A stretch of DNA of 64,000 bases from Microvirga sp. KLBC 81 (GCF_003075415.1 NZ_QDAH01000011.1:54734-118733), one strand, 5' to 3'. Counted from the stretch's first letter, positions 32,943 to 42,320 are shown. Translations and numbers: made by a program. Notes: a model not told the origin generated them from the sequence alone.

Positions 32943-33347
32943 AGAGGTCACCTCACCCCGGTTCTCAGGATAGCTGATGAGATCCGGGGTGCAGAGCCAG
33001 GACTCGCGGCGCTTGGTCCAGGCCTCATAGGTAGGCTTGAACAGATCCGTCCGGTCGAAGGCGCCGAGCATGAGTTCGATCTCGTCGCTGCCGTCCGAAT
33101 AGAAGACGAGCGAACCGCATTGCGGGCAGAAGCGGTTCTGGCCTCCGGGAACGGCCTCCCAGCTCCGGCTGTCACCGGAAATCGTCACCTGGTCCGCGGG
33201 AAAGACCGCGAAAGCGTTGAAGACGCTGCCGGTCACTTTGCGGCAGGTCATGCAGTGGCACAGGCCCACGCGTTTCGGGGCGCCGTGCGCCTTGAAGGTC
33301 AGCTGTCCGCAGGCGCATCCGCCCGTGAAGACGTCGCGCTCATCCAT
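32940..33347 (-). CDS. GFA-family (glutathione-dependent formaldehyde-activating enzyme-like) zinc protein
   Basis: A 135-residue GFA-fold protein with the expected zinc-binding cysteines: GGCACGQLTF, LCHCMTCRKVTGSVF and FCPQCGSLVFY. Gfa condenses formaldehyde with glutathione, but most family members act on unknown substrates and the fold alone does not prove that activity. The gene lies 3 bases downstream of the pterin dehydratase gene on the same strand, so they form a pair. Its stop codon falls in a palindromic repeat edge. Confidence 0.88.
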   Translation of the reverse strand: MDERDVFTGGCACGQLTFKAHGAPKRVGLCHCMTCRKVTGSVFNAFAVFPADQVTISGDSRSWEAVPGGQNRFCPQCGSLVFYSDGSDEIELMLGAFDRTDLFKPTYEAWTKRRESWLCTPDLISYPENRGEVTS

Positions 33348-33350
33348 GGC

Positions 33351-33653
33351 TCAAGCCTTCGCCAGTCCCGCCGCCAACTGGTCCATGCGCTGCGCCAGTT
33401 CGATGTCGCGGCGCGTGAGGCCGCCTGCATCATGCGTCGAGAGCGTCACGTCCACCCTGTTGTAGACGTTGAACCATTCGGGATGGTGGTTCTTCTGCTC
33501 GGCGATCAGCGCCACGCGGGTCATCCAGCCGAAGGCCGCGTTGAAATCGTCGAACACGTAGCGCCTGTGGATGGCATCCCGGCCCTCCACGAGAGTCCAG
33601 CCGTCGAGGGCGGAGAGGAGTTCCTGGCGTTCGGATTCGGTCAAGCGGGGCAT
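33351..33653 (-). CDS. phhB: 4a-hydroxytetrahydrobiopterin dehydratase (pterin carbinolamine dehydratase)
   Basis: A 100-residue enzyme that dehydrates pterin-4a-carbinolamine in pterin cofactor recycling. The signature [15 protein letters not shown] and [17 protein letters not shown] is complete with the catalytic histidines. No phenylalanine hydroxylase gene is nearby, so it may serve another pterin-dependent reaction or be a genuine DCoH-type protein. I chose the ATG at 33653 ([10 protein letters not shown]). Upstream of the GFA gene with 3-base spacing. Confidence 0.93.
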   Translation of the reverse strand: MPRLTESERQELLSALDGWTLVEGRDAIHRRYVFDDFNAAFGWMTRVALIAEQKNHHPEWFNVYNRVDVTLSTHDAGGLTRRDIELAQRMDQLAAGLAKA

Positions 33654-33720
33654 GGGCGGCTTCGTTTCTTGCAGGACGAGATGACTTAGTGATGAAGCAC
33701 GCGTGAGATGTTTCAAGCCC

Positions 33721-34752
33721 TTAGCTCATGCCGAGCAGCCAAATAAGGCCCAAGCTGATCGCAATCAGCACGAGCAGCGAGAGCGTCACCGCGAGCGTGA
33801 CGCGCCCGCCGACGCGGCCGAGGACCTTCAGGTCGACGCCAAGCCCCAGGGCCGCCATGGAGATCACCGTGAGCAGGGTCGCCGTTGGCGTAACGATGCC
33901 GAGGATCGCATCGGGGATCACGCCAAGGGAGCGAAGCGCGGCCAGCCCCAGGAAACCGATGATGAACCAGGGCACGAAGCGGTTCAGGGACAGGCTCTTC
34001 GGCGCCGTTTCCCGGTCCATCCTCAGCGACAGCGCAATCACCACGGGCCCCAGCATCAGCACGCGCACGAGCTTGACGAGCGTGCCGATCTGCGTGCTGA
34101 CCATGCTCACCGGCACGGTCGCTGCGAGCACCTGCGGCACTGCATAGACGGTAAGACCCGCAAGCACGCCGTATTGCGTGAACGAGAGGCCGAGAAGCGG
34201 TATCAGCAACGGCAGAGTGAGCACGACGATGACGCCAAGAATGGCCGTAAACGCGATGGAGGAGACCACATCCTCAGGCTTTGCGCCGATCACGGGTGCC
34301 ACGGCCGCAATGGCGGAGTTGCCGCAGATCGAGTTGCCGCAAGCGACCAGGACCGCCATGCGCCAGGGCAATCCCAAAAGGCGGCACAGACCGAAGCTGG
34401 CGCCGATGGCGAGAGCCACCACCACGGCGATGCCGAGAATGAGGCCGAAACCCGCCTGCAGCACCGCCTGAAAACTGATGGAGGCGCCCAGCAGCATCAC
34501 GGCGATCTCGAGCAATGTCCTGGCAGAAAAGCCGATTCCGGGAACCCAGCGGGCACCTGGCGTCCAGAGGGTTCTCACCAATGTTCCAAGCAGGATCGCA
34601 ATGACGAGCGCCTCGATCCAGGGCCGGCCCGTCCAATGCTCTTCGAGCATCTGCAGGCCGAGGGCGGCAGCGGAGATGCTTATGCACAAAGCGATTCCGG
34701 GGATGACTTTTGCCACGCGCGCGCCGTCCATCGGATCGCTCTTGTCCTTCAT
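33721..34752 (-). CDS. YeiH family putative sulfate exporter (UPF0324)
   Basis: A 343-residue integral membrane protein with about ten helices. Motifs [36 protein letters not shown] and [14 protein letters not shown] are hallmarks of the YeiH/UPF0324 family. Some members export sulfate after sulfonate breakdown (annotated as putative sulfate exporters), but the substrate here is unproven and no sulfonate genes are near. It lies downstream of no obvious partner; the neighbours on the same strand are the histidine phosphatase and the pterin dehydratase. Confidence 0.92.
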   Translation of the reverse strand: MKDKSDPMDGARVAKVIPGIALCISISAAALGLQMLEEHWTGRPWIEALVIAILLGTLVRTLWTPGARWVPGIGFSARTLLEIAVMLLGASISFQAVLQAGFGLILGIAVVVALAIGASFGLCRLLGLPWRMAVLVACGNSICGNSAIAAVAPVIGAKPEDVVSSIAFTAILGVIVVLTLPLLIPLLGLSFTQYGVLAGLTVYAVPQVLAATVPVSMVSTQIGTLVKLVRVLMLGPVVIALSLRMDRETAPKSLSLNRFVPWFIIGFLGLAALRSLGVIPDAILGIVTPTATLLTVISMAALGLGVDLKVLGRVGGRVTLAVTLSLLVLIAISLGLIWLLGMS

Positions 34753-34814
34753 GTCGCCAACGAAGGGGAGGGCTATCCTTCAGCCCGGCGCGAAGCAAGG
34801 TCAAAATCTGAGTG

Positions 34815-35411
34815 TCAGCTCACAGGGAAGACGGCTTCCTCGATGGTGCGCCAATCCTGCCTGAGCGAGAGCGTCTCGCGGTCGACCACGATGAAGCAGC
34901 CGCCTCCGGAATGCCGGGGGCGGCTTTCGCGCCCGATCTCCACCTGCTGCAGATGAGCCATGAGCAGGCAGCCGACGCCGCCGTGGGCGACGACGAGGGT
35001 ATTACCGGGACCATCATCCTCCGCGGCGATCCGGCTCACAGCCTTCACGATGCGTGATTGCGCATCGATGGCGCGCTCCCAGCCGCGGATGCTCTCGTGC
35101 GGGTTGGCGAAAAAGGCATCCACCACCTCCCAGAATTCGGGTGGCGCGATATAGCCTGTCGCCGAGCGGTCGTTCTCACCGACATCCTCGTGGGTTCGAT
35201 AGGGGAGGCCAAAACGCTCCGCGACGATGGCGGCACCATCCATCGCCTTCTGCTCCGTGCTGGCATGAATGGAGGAAATGTGCGTGCCGGCGAGCGCATC
35301 CGCGAAGCGGCTCATGCGCCTGCGGCCTGTGTCGTTCAAGGGCCAGCGCGGGACGGGCACCTGGGGATCGATGACGACTTCGGGGTGAGTGAGAAAGATG
35401 AGTGCTGCCAT
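34815..35411 (-). CDS. histidine phosphatase superfamily-like protein with altered RHG motif
   Basis: A 198-residue protein with the fold pattern of histidine phosphatases: an N-terminal strand then LTHPEVVIDP, a GRRRMSRFADAL helix, and VVAHGGVGCLL carrying the second histidine. The expected RHG/RHA catalytic triplet reads THP, so the first conserved arginine is missing; activity may be lost or altered. Length matches the family. Starts ATG at 35411, just before thpR stop region by about 40 bases. Confidence 0.8.
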   Translation of the reverse strand: MAALIFLTHPEVVIDPQVPVPRWPLNDTGRRRMSRFADALAGTHISSIHASTEQKAMDGAAIVAERFGLPYRTHEDVGENDRSATGYIAPPEFWEVVDAFFANPHESIRGWERAIDAQSRIVKAVSRIAAEDDGPGNTLVVAHGGVGCLLMAHLQQVEIGRESRPRHSGGGCFIVVDRETLSLRQDWRTIEEAVFPVS

Positions 35412-35454
35412 GAACCCTAACCCTGGCGTAACGGTTCAGAGCATAGCCGTCGAG

Positions 35455-35991
35455 CTAGCTTAAGGGGTACGCCGCTTCGATGATGTATGGCCCGCCGCCC
35501 ACGGAGGCCTTCGACGAATAGAGCACGAAGCGGCTCGCGGTGAAGGTGAGCTTCTGGAAATGGCCTCGGGTCGCCATGTAATCCGCCACATCGATGGGAG
35601 AGGCGTTCTTCAGGCGCGCCAGCGTGACGTGTGGTGTGAACTTGCGGGCTTCGGGGGGCAGGCCGATCTGGCGCATCATGCGTTCCTGCTCGGCCTGCAG
35701 ATCGGCGAGCTCGCCGTTGTCGGAGGTATGAGCGAACACAGCGCGAGGCTTTGATCCACCGAAGGTGCCGAGCCGGTCGATGGTGATGGCGATGGGCTCG
35801 CGCCAGCGGGAATCACCCAAGATCGAGCACACGTCATCGGCCACGCGCTCGTCCACGTCGCCGATGAAACGCAAGGTGATGTGATAGCTTTCAGGATCGA
35901 CCCAGCGCGCACCCGGCAGCCCGCCGCGATAGGTGGACAGCGCCAGGCCGATCTCGGCGGGGATCTCGATGCCGGTAAACAGACGTGGCAT
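35455..35991 (-). CDS. thpR: RNA 2',3'-cyclic phosphodiesterase (2H family)
   Basis: A 178-residue 2H phosphoesterase. Two HxTx motifs, YHITLRFIG and TPHVTLARL, give the paired catalytic histidines, and the N-terminus MPRLFTGIEIP is typical of ThpR. It opens 2',3'-cyclic phosphates in RNA (formerly called 2'-5' RNA ligase). I chose the ATG at 35991 because GGGGAGG stands 6 bases upstream; an in-frame GTG lies further upstream. Same strand as the following histidine phosphatase gene. Confidence 0.94.
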   Translation of the reverse strand: MPRLFTGIEIPAEIGLALSTYRGGLPGARWVDPESYHITLRFIGDVDERVADDVCSILGDSRWREPIAITIDRLGTFGGSKPRAVFAHTSDNGELADLQAEQERMMRQIGLPPEARKFTPHVTLARLKNASPIDVADYMATRGHFQKLTFTASRFVLYSSKASVGGGPYIIEAAYPLS

Positions 35992-36070
35992 GCGGCACCT
36001 CCCCGGCTTTGCTGACACTTCAGGAAACAGACGATGGACAGCCGGCTTTGTTCCGGCTGAGAGACCTGCT

Positions 36071-36160
36071 CGTCATCACCGGCCTTGTGCCGGTGATCCT
36101 GATTAAGAAAGCACAGCGCCTTTCCAGATCGAGATGGCCGGGACGAGCCCGGCCATGACG
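36071..36160. repeat. 90-base two-hairpin repeat (family A, copy 3)
   Basis: CGTCATCACCGGCCTTGTGC... hairpin at left, GATGGCCGGGACGAGCCCGG... hairpin at right, with GATTAAG between as in copies 1 and 5. Lies 10 bases beyond the aldo/keto reductase stop. Confidence 0.9.
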
Positions 36161-36170
36161 GAAGGGGTAT

Positions 36171-37214
36171 TTAGGGGCAGGGATTGCAGTGCTCGACGTG
36201 GATGGCGTCGATGCGCTTTTCCAGCTCCGGCGTGATCCTGACCTCGATGGAGGCGATGTCCGTCTTCAGCTGCGCCATGGAAGTCGCGCCGATGATGTTG
36301 GACGTCACGAAGGGGCGGGAATTCACGTAGGCCAGCGCCATCTGCGCCGGATCGAGGCTGAATTCCTTGGCGAGTGCCAGATACTTGCGGATGGCGGCTT
36401 CGGCCGTCGCGTTCTCATAGCGCTGGCCACGCTCGAAGAGCGTGGTGCGCGCTCCCGGCGGGCGGGCGCCGTCGAGGTATTTGCCCGTCAGGTAACCCTG
36501 AGCCAGCGGCGAATAGGCGAGGAGACTGACCTGCTCGCGTGTGCTGATTTCGGCCAGCGCCACCTCGTAGGTGCGGTTGAGCAGGTTGTAGGCGTTCTGC
36601 ACCGATTGCGCCCGCGCCAGGCCCTTGGCTTCCGCGTGCTTGAGGAAGCTCATGGTGCCCCAGGCGCTCTCGTTGGAGAGGCCGAAATGGCGGATCTTTC
36701 CGGCCTTCACGAGGTCCGTCATGATCTCGACGGTTTCGGCAATCGGGTGCGAATCGCCGTCCTGGTGCCTGTAGATCGTCGGGTTCGAGCCCCAGGGCAT
36801 GGGGCGGTCGGGCCAGTGGATCTGATAGAGATCGATATAATCGGTCTGGAGCCTCTTCAGGCTCTTGTTCACAGCCTCCTCGATCTGCCTGCGGGAGAGC
36901 TCGGCCTTGGAGCCGTCGTCCCGGAACCAGGTGCTGTCGGAACGGCCCACCACCTTGGTGGCGAGAATCACCTTGTCGCGGGTGCCGCGCGACTTGAACC
37001 AGGAGCCGATGATCCGCTCCGTGGAGCCTTGCGTCTCAGGCCGTGGGGGAATCGAATAAAGTTCGGCGGTATCGAAGAAATTGATGCCCTGGTCGAGGGC
37101 ATAATCCATCTGCTCATGGCCCTCGGCCTCGGTGTTCTGCTGGCCCCAAGTCATGGTGCCGAGGCAGATGAGGCTGACATTGAGATCGGTGCGGCCAAGG
37201 CGGCGATATTCCAT
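36171..37214 (-). CDS. aldo/keto reductase (Tas-like)
   Basis: A 347-residue AKR-fold NADPH reductase of the Tas/YghZ type. The catalytic tetrad is present: Asp48 and Tyr53 (FFDTAELY), Lys87 (ATKVVG) and His133 (YQIHWPDRP). Tas-like enzymes reduce various carbonyl compounds; the physiological substrate is unknown. I chose the ATG at 37214, with AGGAG 9 bases upstream, over a TTG 6 bases earlier. Followed by a family A repeat, so no shared terminator is seen. Confidence 0.94.
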   Translation of the reverse strand: MEYRRLGRTDLNVSLICLGTMTWGQQNTEAEGHEQMDYALDQGINFFDTAELYSIPPRPETQGSTERIIGSWFKSRGTRDKVILATKVVGRSDSTWFRDDGSKAELSRRQIEEAVNKSLKRLQTDYIDLYQIHWPDRPMPWGSNPTIYRHQDGDSHPIAETVEIMTDLVKAGKIRHFGLSNESAWGTMSFLKHAEAKGLARAQSVQNAYNLLNRTYEVALAEISTREQVSLLAYSPLAQGYLTGKYLDGARPPGARTTLFERGQRYENATAEAAIRKYLALAKEFSLDPAQMALAYVNSRPFVTSNIIGATSMAQLKTDIASIEVRITPELEKRIDAIHVEHCNPCP

Positions 37215-37277
37215 ATTCAAGGCTCCTCGCGGCGGATAAGGCCGCCGCGTTTGGGGGAATCGAGGCGCTGACGACGA

Positions 37278-37937
37278 TCAGCGCTGGGTCAGGCGGGCGA
37301 GAAAGCTTTCGACTGTGGGCAGAATGCGGTCGACGATGATCTCCACGCCCTTTACCGTCGGGTGCAGGCCGTCGGGAAGGTTGAGAGATCGCTCGCCGGC
37401 TATCCCGTCGAGGAAGAAGGGATAGAGCACAAGGTCGTGCTTCTTCGCAATGTCGGAATAGATGGTGTCGAATTTCTGAATGTAGTCCTGACCCAGATTG
37501 CGCGAGGCATACATGCCCGCGAGCATCACAGGGATGTTCCGTTCCTTCAAACGTTCGACAATGGCCTCGATGGAGTTCCGTGTGACGGCCGGATCAAGGC
37601 CGCGCAGCATGTCGTTGGCGCCAAGCTCCACGATCACGCCATCCGTGCCGTCGGGCACGGACCAGTCGAGCCGGTCGAGGCCTCCAGAAGAGGTGTCGCC
37701 CGAGACGCCCGCATTGGCAATCTCGACCTTGTAGCCCTTGGCTTTGAGGGCTTTCTCCAGCGCCACCGGGAAGGCGGCTTCCTGCGGCAGGCCGTAGCCG
37801 GCCGTCAGGCTGTCGCCCAAGGCTACGAGGCGCAGCGTCTTACTCTGAGCAGGCGCGGTGGAGGGGGCGATCATGGCGGCAAGAGCCGCCGCACACGCAA
37901 AAATGATCGTCATGAACGGGCCTGATTGGCGCTTCAT
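37278..37937 (-). CDS. secreted SGNH-hydrolase / TesA-like arylesterase
   Basis: A 219-residue exported lipase/esterase. Signal peptide (FACAAALAAMIAPSTAPAQS) precedes GDSLTAGYG with Ser43; blocks II (NAGVSGDTSSGG), III (GANDMLRG) and V (DGLHPTVKG, Asp/His) complete the SGNH set. The protein is periplasmic and TesA-like: thioesterase, arylesterase or lysophospholipase activity. It is divergent from a YbbA-YbbP ABC pair, the same pairing as tesA-ybbA-ybbP in E. coli. Confidence 0.94.
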   Translation of the reverse strand: MKRQSGPFMTIIFACAAALAAMIAPSTAPAQSKTLRLVALGDSLTAGYGLPQEAAFPVALEKALKAKGYKVEIANAGVSGDTSSGGLDRLDWSVPDGTDGVIVELGANDMLRGLDPAVTRNSIEAIVERLKERNIPVMLAGMYASRNLGQDYIQKFDTIYSDIAKKHDLVLYPFFLDGIAGERSLNLPDGLHPTVKGVEIIVDRILPTVESFLARLTQR

Positions 37938-38003
37938 TGATAGGCTTCCCATCTATGCCGGACTAAACAACGTCTTCGAACAAGTCTCCAACAGATCGGA
38001 TGA

Positions 38004-38702
38004 ATGGGCATGAAGGACAAGGCCATCGCGCTTCACGATGTCGATTTGAGCCTCGGGCGCGGGGCCGCGCGGGTGCATATCCTGAAAGGGATTTCCTTGA
38101 ATGTGGACAAGGGTGAAGCGGTCGGCCTCGTCGGCCCCTCGGGCTCGGGAAAGTCCACCCTGCTCATGACCATGGCCGGTCTCGAGCGTCCCGATTCGGG
38201 CAAGGTCATCGTCGATGGCACCGATCTGTCGGGGCTCGACGAGGACGCGCTTGCCCGTTTTCGAGGCCGGCGAATCGGCATCGTATTCCAGTCCTTCCAT
38301 CTCGTGCCCACCATGACGGCGCTTGAGAACGTGGCGCTGCCCCTGGAGCTGGCGGGTAAGGACGATGCCTTCGAGCGGGCGGAGGCCGAGCTTCAGGCCG
38401 TGGGCTTAGGGTCTCGCCTCCACCATTATCCAGCCCAGCTTTCCGGTGGCGAGCAGCAGCGGGTGGCCATTGCCCGCGCCATCGTGCCGAACCCTGCGAT
38501 CCTCGTGGCGGACGAGCCCACCGGCAATCTCGATGAGAACACGGGCCAGTCGATCGTGGATCTGCTCTTTGCCTTGAAGCGCGACCGCGGCGCGACCTTG
38601 GTGCTCGTGACCCACGACCTTAACCTCGCTCGCCTCTGCGATCGCATGGTGCGCCTGCGTTCGGGTCAGGTGGAGGCCGATGCGGCCTCGGCAGTGGCGT
38701 GA
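38004..38702 (+). CDS. ABC transporter ATP-binding protein (YbbA-like)
   Basis: A 232-residue ABC ATPase of the LolD/MacB/YbbA group: Walker A GPSGSGKSTLL (about residues 47-57), signature LSGGEQQR, Walker B ILVADEPTGNLD and switch THDLNLARLC. It should power the permease encoded 12 bases downstream. The two ATG codons at 38004 and 38010 are both possible. Divergent from the TesA-like esterase gene, which suggests a shared role in lipid or lipoprotein handling, not established. Confidence 0.93.
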   Translation: MGMKDKAIALHDVDLSLGRGAARVHILKGISLNVDKGEAVGLVGPSGSGKSTLLMTMAGLERPDSGKVIVDGTDLSGLDEDALARFRGRRIGIVFQSFHLVPTMTALENVALPLELAGKDDAFERAEAELQAVGLGSRLHHYPAQLSGGEQQRVAIARAIVPNPAILVADEPTGNLDENTGQSIVDLLFALKRDRGATLVLVTHDLNLARLCDRMVRLRSGQVEADAASAVA

Positions 38703-38714
38703 GGGAGCAGCCCC

Positions 38715-41300
38715 ATGCACGGCACCCTGACGACGCCGCAGCGGCGTAAAGCACCTTCTTCCTCCCTGCCGCTCCTCCTGCGCCTCGCCTTGCGTGAGCT
38801 GCGCGGAGGCCTGAAAGGCTTCGGCATCTTTCTCGCCTGCATCGCGCTCGGCGTTGCGGCGATTGCGAGCGTCTCCTCCCTCTCGCGCTCGCTGACGGAA
38901 GGCATCTCCCGCGAGGGCCGCCGGATCCTCGGCGGCGACATGGCCTTTTCGCTTCTCCAGCGGGAGGCGGGCGCGCCCGAGCGGGCATTCCTGACCTCGA
39001 AGGGCCAGGTCAATGTCGTTGCCACCATGCGCGCCATGGCGGTTGCGGGCCCGAAGGGCTCGGGCCTCGTCGAGCTGAAGGCGGTCGATGCGGGCTATCC
39101 GACAGTCGGCACGCTCGAAACGGATCCTCAGCTGCCACCCTCGGACCTGTTCGCCCAGCGCGAGGGCGCTTTCGGCGCAGCCGTCGATCCGGCGCTGCTG
39201 GCGCGCCTGGACCTGAAGGTGGGCGACCGGGTGACGGTTGGCGGCGCGACAGTGGAACTGCGCGCGCGCCTTGTCTCCGAGCCCGACAAGATCGCGGACG
39301 GCGTCGGTTTCGGGCCGCGCCTGATGGTGTCGCAGGAGGCCCTGAGGGCCACCGGCCTTATCCAGCCCGGCAGCCTCGTGCGCTGGACCTACCGGCTCAC
39401 CCTGCCGCAGGCCCTCTCCACGGAAGAGGGGTTCGCCCGGATCCAGGCCGAGGCAACCCGCACCCTGCCCGAGGCCGGCTGGAATATCCGCACGCGGCTC
39501 AATGCCGATCCGCGCTTTGCCAAGAACATCGAACGCTTCACGCAGTTCCTGACGCTCGTCGGCCTCACGGCGCTGCTCGTCGGCGGCGTCGGCGTCGCCA
39601 ATGCGGTGCGCGGTTTCGTGGACCGCAAGCGCGCTTCCATCGCGACGCTGAAAAGCCTCGGTGCGCCGGGCGGGCAGGTGGTGATGCTCTATCTCACGCA
39701 GGTGATGCTGATCGCAGCCCTCGGCATCGCGATCGGTCTGGCCATCGGCGCGGCCTTGCCGTTCATCATCACGGCTCTCTTCGGCCATCTGCTGCCGATT
39801 CCGATCCAGCCGGTCATCGCCGTGCCTGAACTCGGAATCGCGCTTCTCTACGGCGTGCTCACCGCACTTGTTTTCGCCATCGCACCGCTCGGTCGCGCGC
39901 ATGACGTACCGGTATCCGGCCTGTTTCGCGACCAGATCGATCCAGAGCGGCGCTGGCCGCGCAAGCGCTATCTCGCGGCGCTCGGCGTTTCCGTCATAGC
40001 CCTCGTCGCCCTTGCGGTGATCGCGGCCTATGACCGGCGCATCGCGCTGATGTTCGTGGCGGCAGCGGCAGGCTCCTTCCTGCTGCTGCGCATCGTGGCG
40101 CTTGGGCTGATGGCGCTCGCCCGCCGTCTCCCGCGCCCCCGTCGCACGGCTCCGCGTCTGGCGCTGGCCAACATCCACCGTCCCGGTGCGCTCACGCCCT
40201 CCCTCGTGCTCTCGCTCGGGCTCGGCATCACGCTCCTCGTGACGCTTTCGCTCATCGACACCAACCTGACGAAGCAACTGACCCAGAGCCTGCCGCAACG
40301 CGCGCCGAGCTTCTTCTTCCTCGACATCCCGAACCAGCAGGCGGATGCGTTCGAGGGATTCCTGAAGCAACAAGCAGGCGATGCGCAGATCGAGCGCGTG
40401 CCCATGATGCGCGGGCGCCTTGTGACGCTCGGCGGGCGGCCCGTGTCCGAGGTCAAGGCTCCCGAGGACATTTCCTGGGTGCTGGAGGGTGATCGCGGCA
40501 TCACCTATTCCAGGACGCCGCCCGACGGCTCGAAGCTGGTGCAGGGCGAGTGGTGGCCTGAAGACTACCGCGGCAAGCCGCTCGTCTCCTTCGACCACAG
40601 GATCGCGGAAGGATTGGGTCTCAAGATCGGCGACGAGATCACCGTCAACGTGCTCGGCCGCAACATCACGGCCACCATCGCGAATCTGCGCGAGGTGGAA
40701 TGGCGTTCGCTCGGCATCAACTTCGTCATGGTGTTCTCGCCCAACACCTTTGCCGGGGCCCCGCATACGCATCTGGCCACCGTCACCTTCCCGAACGGGT
40801 CGGATGCGGCAACCGATGCAAAGATCCTGCGGAGTTCCGCTCAGGCCTTTCCAATGGTCACGAGCGTGCGGGTGAAGGATGCGCTTGAAGCCGTGAACGA
40901 CGTCGTCTCGCAGCTGATCATGGCCATTCGCGGCGCAAGCTCGATTGCGCTGATCGCGAGCCTTCTGGTCCTTGCGGGCGCGCTCGCGGCCGGTCATCGG
41001 GCGCGCCTCTATGATGCCGTGGTCCTGAAGACCCTGGGCGCCACCCGCGCCCGGCTGCTGTCGGCCTATGCCCTCGAATACGGATTGCTGGGCCTGGCTA
41101 CGGCCGTGTTCGGGCTCCTCGCGGGCGGGATCGCATCCTATTTCATCGTGACCCGGCTCATGAACTTAAGCTTTAGCTTAGATTTGTCGGGCGCATTTGT
41201 GGCTTCCGCCTTGGCCGTTCTGGTGACGGTAGGTTTAGGCTTGATGGGCACGTGGCGCATCTTGAGCCAGAAGCCGGCCCAATACTTAAGAAACCTTTAA
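38715..41300 (+). CDS. ABC transporter permease, FtsX family (YbbP-like)
   Basis: An 861-residue MacB/FtsX-type permease. One membrane helix near residue 35, a large periplasmic domain, a central helix cluster beginning about residue 270 (QFLTLVGLTALLVGGVGVAN), a second soluble part and a last trio of helices from about 735. FtsX blocks ASIATLKSLGAPGGQV and KTLGATRARLLSA appear in both halves. Length fits YbbP. It pairs with the upstream ATPase (12-base gap). Likely mechanotransmission or envelope-lipid role. A 232-base gap with leader structure follows. Confidence 0.93.
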   Translation: MHGTLTTPQRRKAPSSSLPLLLRLALRELRGGLKGFGIFLACIALGVAAIASVSSLSRSLTEGISREGRRILGGDMAFSLLQREAGAPERAFLTSKGQVNVVATMRAMAVAGPKGSGLVELKAVDAGYPTVGTLETDPQLPPSDLFAQREGAFGAAVDPALLARLDLKVGDRVTVGGATVELRARLVSEPDKIADGVGFGPRLMVSQEALRATGLIQPGSLVRWTYRLTLPQALSTEEGFARIQAEATRTLPEAGWNIRTRLNADPRFAKNIERFTQFLTLVGLTALLVGGVGVANAVRGFVDRKRASIATLKSLGAPGGQVVMLYLTQVMLIAALGIAIGLAIGAALPFIITALFGHLLPIPIQPVIAVPELGIALLYGVLTALVFAIAPLGRAHDVPVSGLFRDQIDPERRWPRKRYLAALGVSVIALVALAVIAAYDRRIALMFVAAAAGSFLLLRIVALGLMALARRLPRPRRTAPRLALANIHRPGALTPSLVLSLGLGITLLVTLSLIDTNLTKQLTQSLPQRAPSFFFLDIPNQQADAFEGFLKQQAGDAQIERVPMMRGRLVTLGGRPVSEVKAPEDISWVLEGDRGITYSRTPPDGSKLVQGEWWPEDYRGKPLVSFDHRIAEGLGLKIGDEITVNVLGRNITATIANLREVEWRSLGINFVMVFSPNTFAGAPHTHLATVTFPNGSDAATDAKILRSSAQAFPMVTSVRVKDALEAVNDVVSQLIMAIRGASSIALIASLLVLAGALAAGHRARLYDAVVLKTLGATRARLLSAYALEYGLLGLATAVFGLLAGGIASYFIVTRLMNLSFSLDLSGAFVASALAVLVTVGLGLMGTWRILSQKPAQYLRNL

Positions 41301-41350
41301 CGGCCGAGGTTCATGCGGGCGTTATAGAGGAACAGCGAGGGGATCACGGG

Positions 41351-41373
41351 GAGGAGCATCTACTCTGCTCCTC
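41351..41373 (+). promoter_or_regulatory. hairpin in the ybbP-ybhL intergenic region
   Basis: GAGGAGCA (41351-41358) pairs exactly with TGCTCCTC (41366-41373), 7-base loop. It is followed by AAACTTC, not a T tract, so it is not a standard terminator. It may end ybbP transcripts in a Rho-assisted way or be part of the leader of the next gene. Confidence 0.4.
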
Positions 41374-41439
41374 AAACTTCATTTCACAATGACTTGTAGC
41401 TTGGCGCTGCCTCTTGCGGAACCAAGGCTATCCCCTCAT

Positions 41440-41532
41440 ATTTTCTCTGTCGCCGGTTTTTCGCGGCGGCCGAGGGCTGACTTCCCAGCCTTTCGAGGGA
41501 ACATCAACGGGACACCGTGAGAAAGGGCTCCG
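41440..41532 (+). promoter_or_regulatory. possible ybhL-leader RNA motif upstream of the BI-1 gene
   Basis: The 93 bases before the BI-1-type gene hold two hairpins: CGCCG/CGGCG (41451-41455, 41464-41468) and GGCTG/CAGCC (41475-41479, 41486-41490). A conserved structured element upstream of ybhL in alphaproteobacteria is known (ybhL leader in Rfam), and gene context fits. I could not compare with the model, so this is a positional and structural suggestion. Confidence 0.4.
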
Positions 41533-42297
41533 ATGCAACCGTATGAGCAAAACCAAACCGCCTATGGCACCGGCTTTGCCCGGACGGCGGCTCAGGTCGA
41601 CCAGGGCCTGCGCGCCTTCATGCTCGGCGTCTACAACAACATGATCCTGGGTCTGGCCATCTCGGCTCTCGTCGCGCTGGGTGTGAACATGCTGGCCGTG
41701 ACCACGGATGGCGCCGGCCGCATGGCGCTCACCGAGTTCGGGCGCGTTCTGTATGGCACGCCTCTGATGTGGGTTGTGGCGCTGGCGCCCTTGGCCTTCA
41801 TCTTCTTCTTCTCGTTCCGCATGGACCGCATGTCGGCCGCTGCGGCCCGCGGCACCTTCTTCGCGTTCGCGGCCGTGATGGGCGCTTCGCTCTCGACGCT
41901 GCTGCTCCGCTACACGGGCGCGAGCGTCGTGCAGGTGTTCTTCATCACGGCGGCGTCCTTCGGCGCGCTGTCGCTGTGGGGCTACACCACCCGCCGAAGC
42001 CTGTCGGGCATGGGCTCGTTCCTGATCATGGGCCTGTTCGGCCTGATCATCGCCTCGATCGTGAACATCTTCGTTGCGTCGAGCGCGATGCAGTTCGGCA
42101 TTTCCGTGATCGGCGTTCTGATCTTCGCGGGCCTCACGGCCTACGATACGCAGAAGCTGAAGGAGATGTACCTGTACGGCAACTTCGACACCGAGGCCGC
42201 GGCCAAGGTGTCGGTCTATGGCGCGCTGCAGCTGTATCTGGACTTCATCAACATGTTCCAGTTCCTCCTCTCGCTGCTGGGCAACCGCAACGAGTAA
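41533..42297 (+). CDS. Bax inhibitor-1 / YbhL family membrane protein
   Basis: A 254-residue inner-membrane protein with seven helices of the BI-1 (TMBIM/YbhL/YccA) family. It begins with a short polar N-terminus (GTGFARTAAQVDQGLRAFM), then the helix bundle; the C-terminal signature AYDTQKLKEMY and ALQLYLDFINMFQFLL is diagnostic. Family members mediate Ca2+ leak in pH-dependent fashion; bacterial role is not settled. Structured leader upstream, strong terminator downstream: a single-gene transcript. Confidence 0.95.
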   Translation: MQPYEQNQTAYGTGFARTAAQVDQGLRAFMLGVYNNMILGLAISALVALGVNMLAVTTDGAGRMALTEFGRVLYGTPLMWVVALAPLAFIFFFSFRMDRMSAAAARGTFFAFAAVMGASLSTLLLRYTGASVVQVFFITAASFGALSLWGYTTRRSLSGMGSFLIMGLFGLIIASIVNIFVASSAMQFGISVIGVLIFAGLTAYDTQKLKEMYLYGNFDTEAAAKVSVYGALQLYLDFINMFQFLLSLLGNRNE

Positions 42298-42320
42298 AGC
42301 TGAGCGGATCGCATGATCTG

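Noticed and set aside
38406..40997. An 863-residue open frame on the minus strand opposite the permease gene
   Set aside because: Strongly Arg/His/Gln-rich composition and no domain; shadow of the ybbA-ybbP genes.
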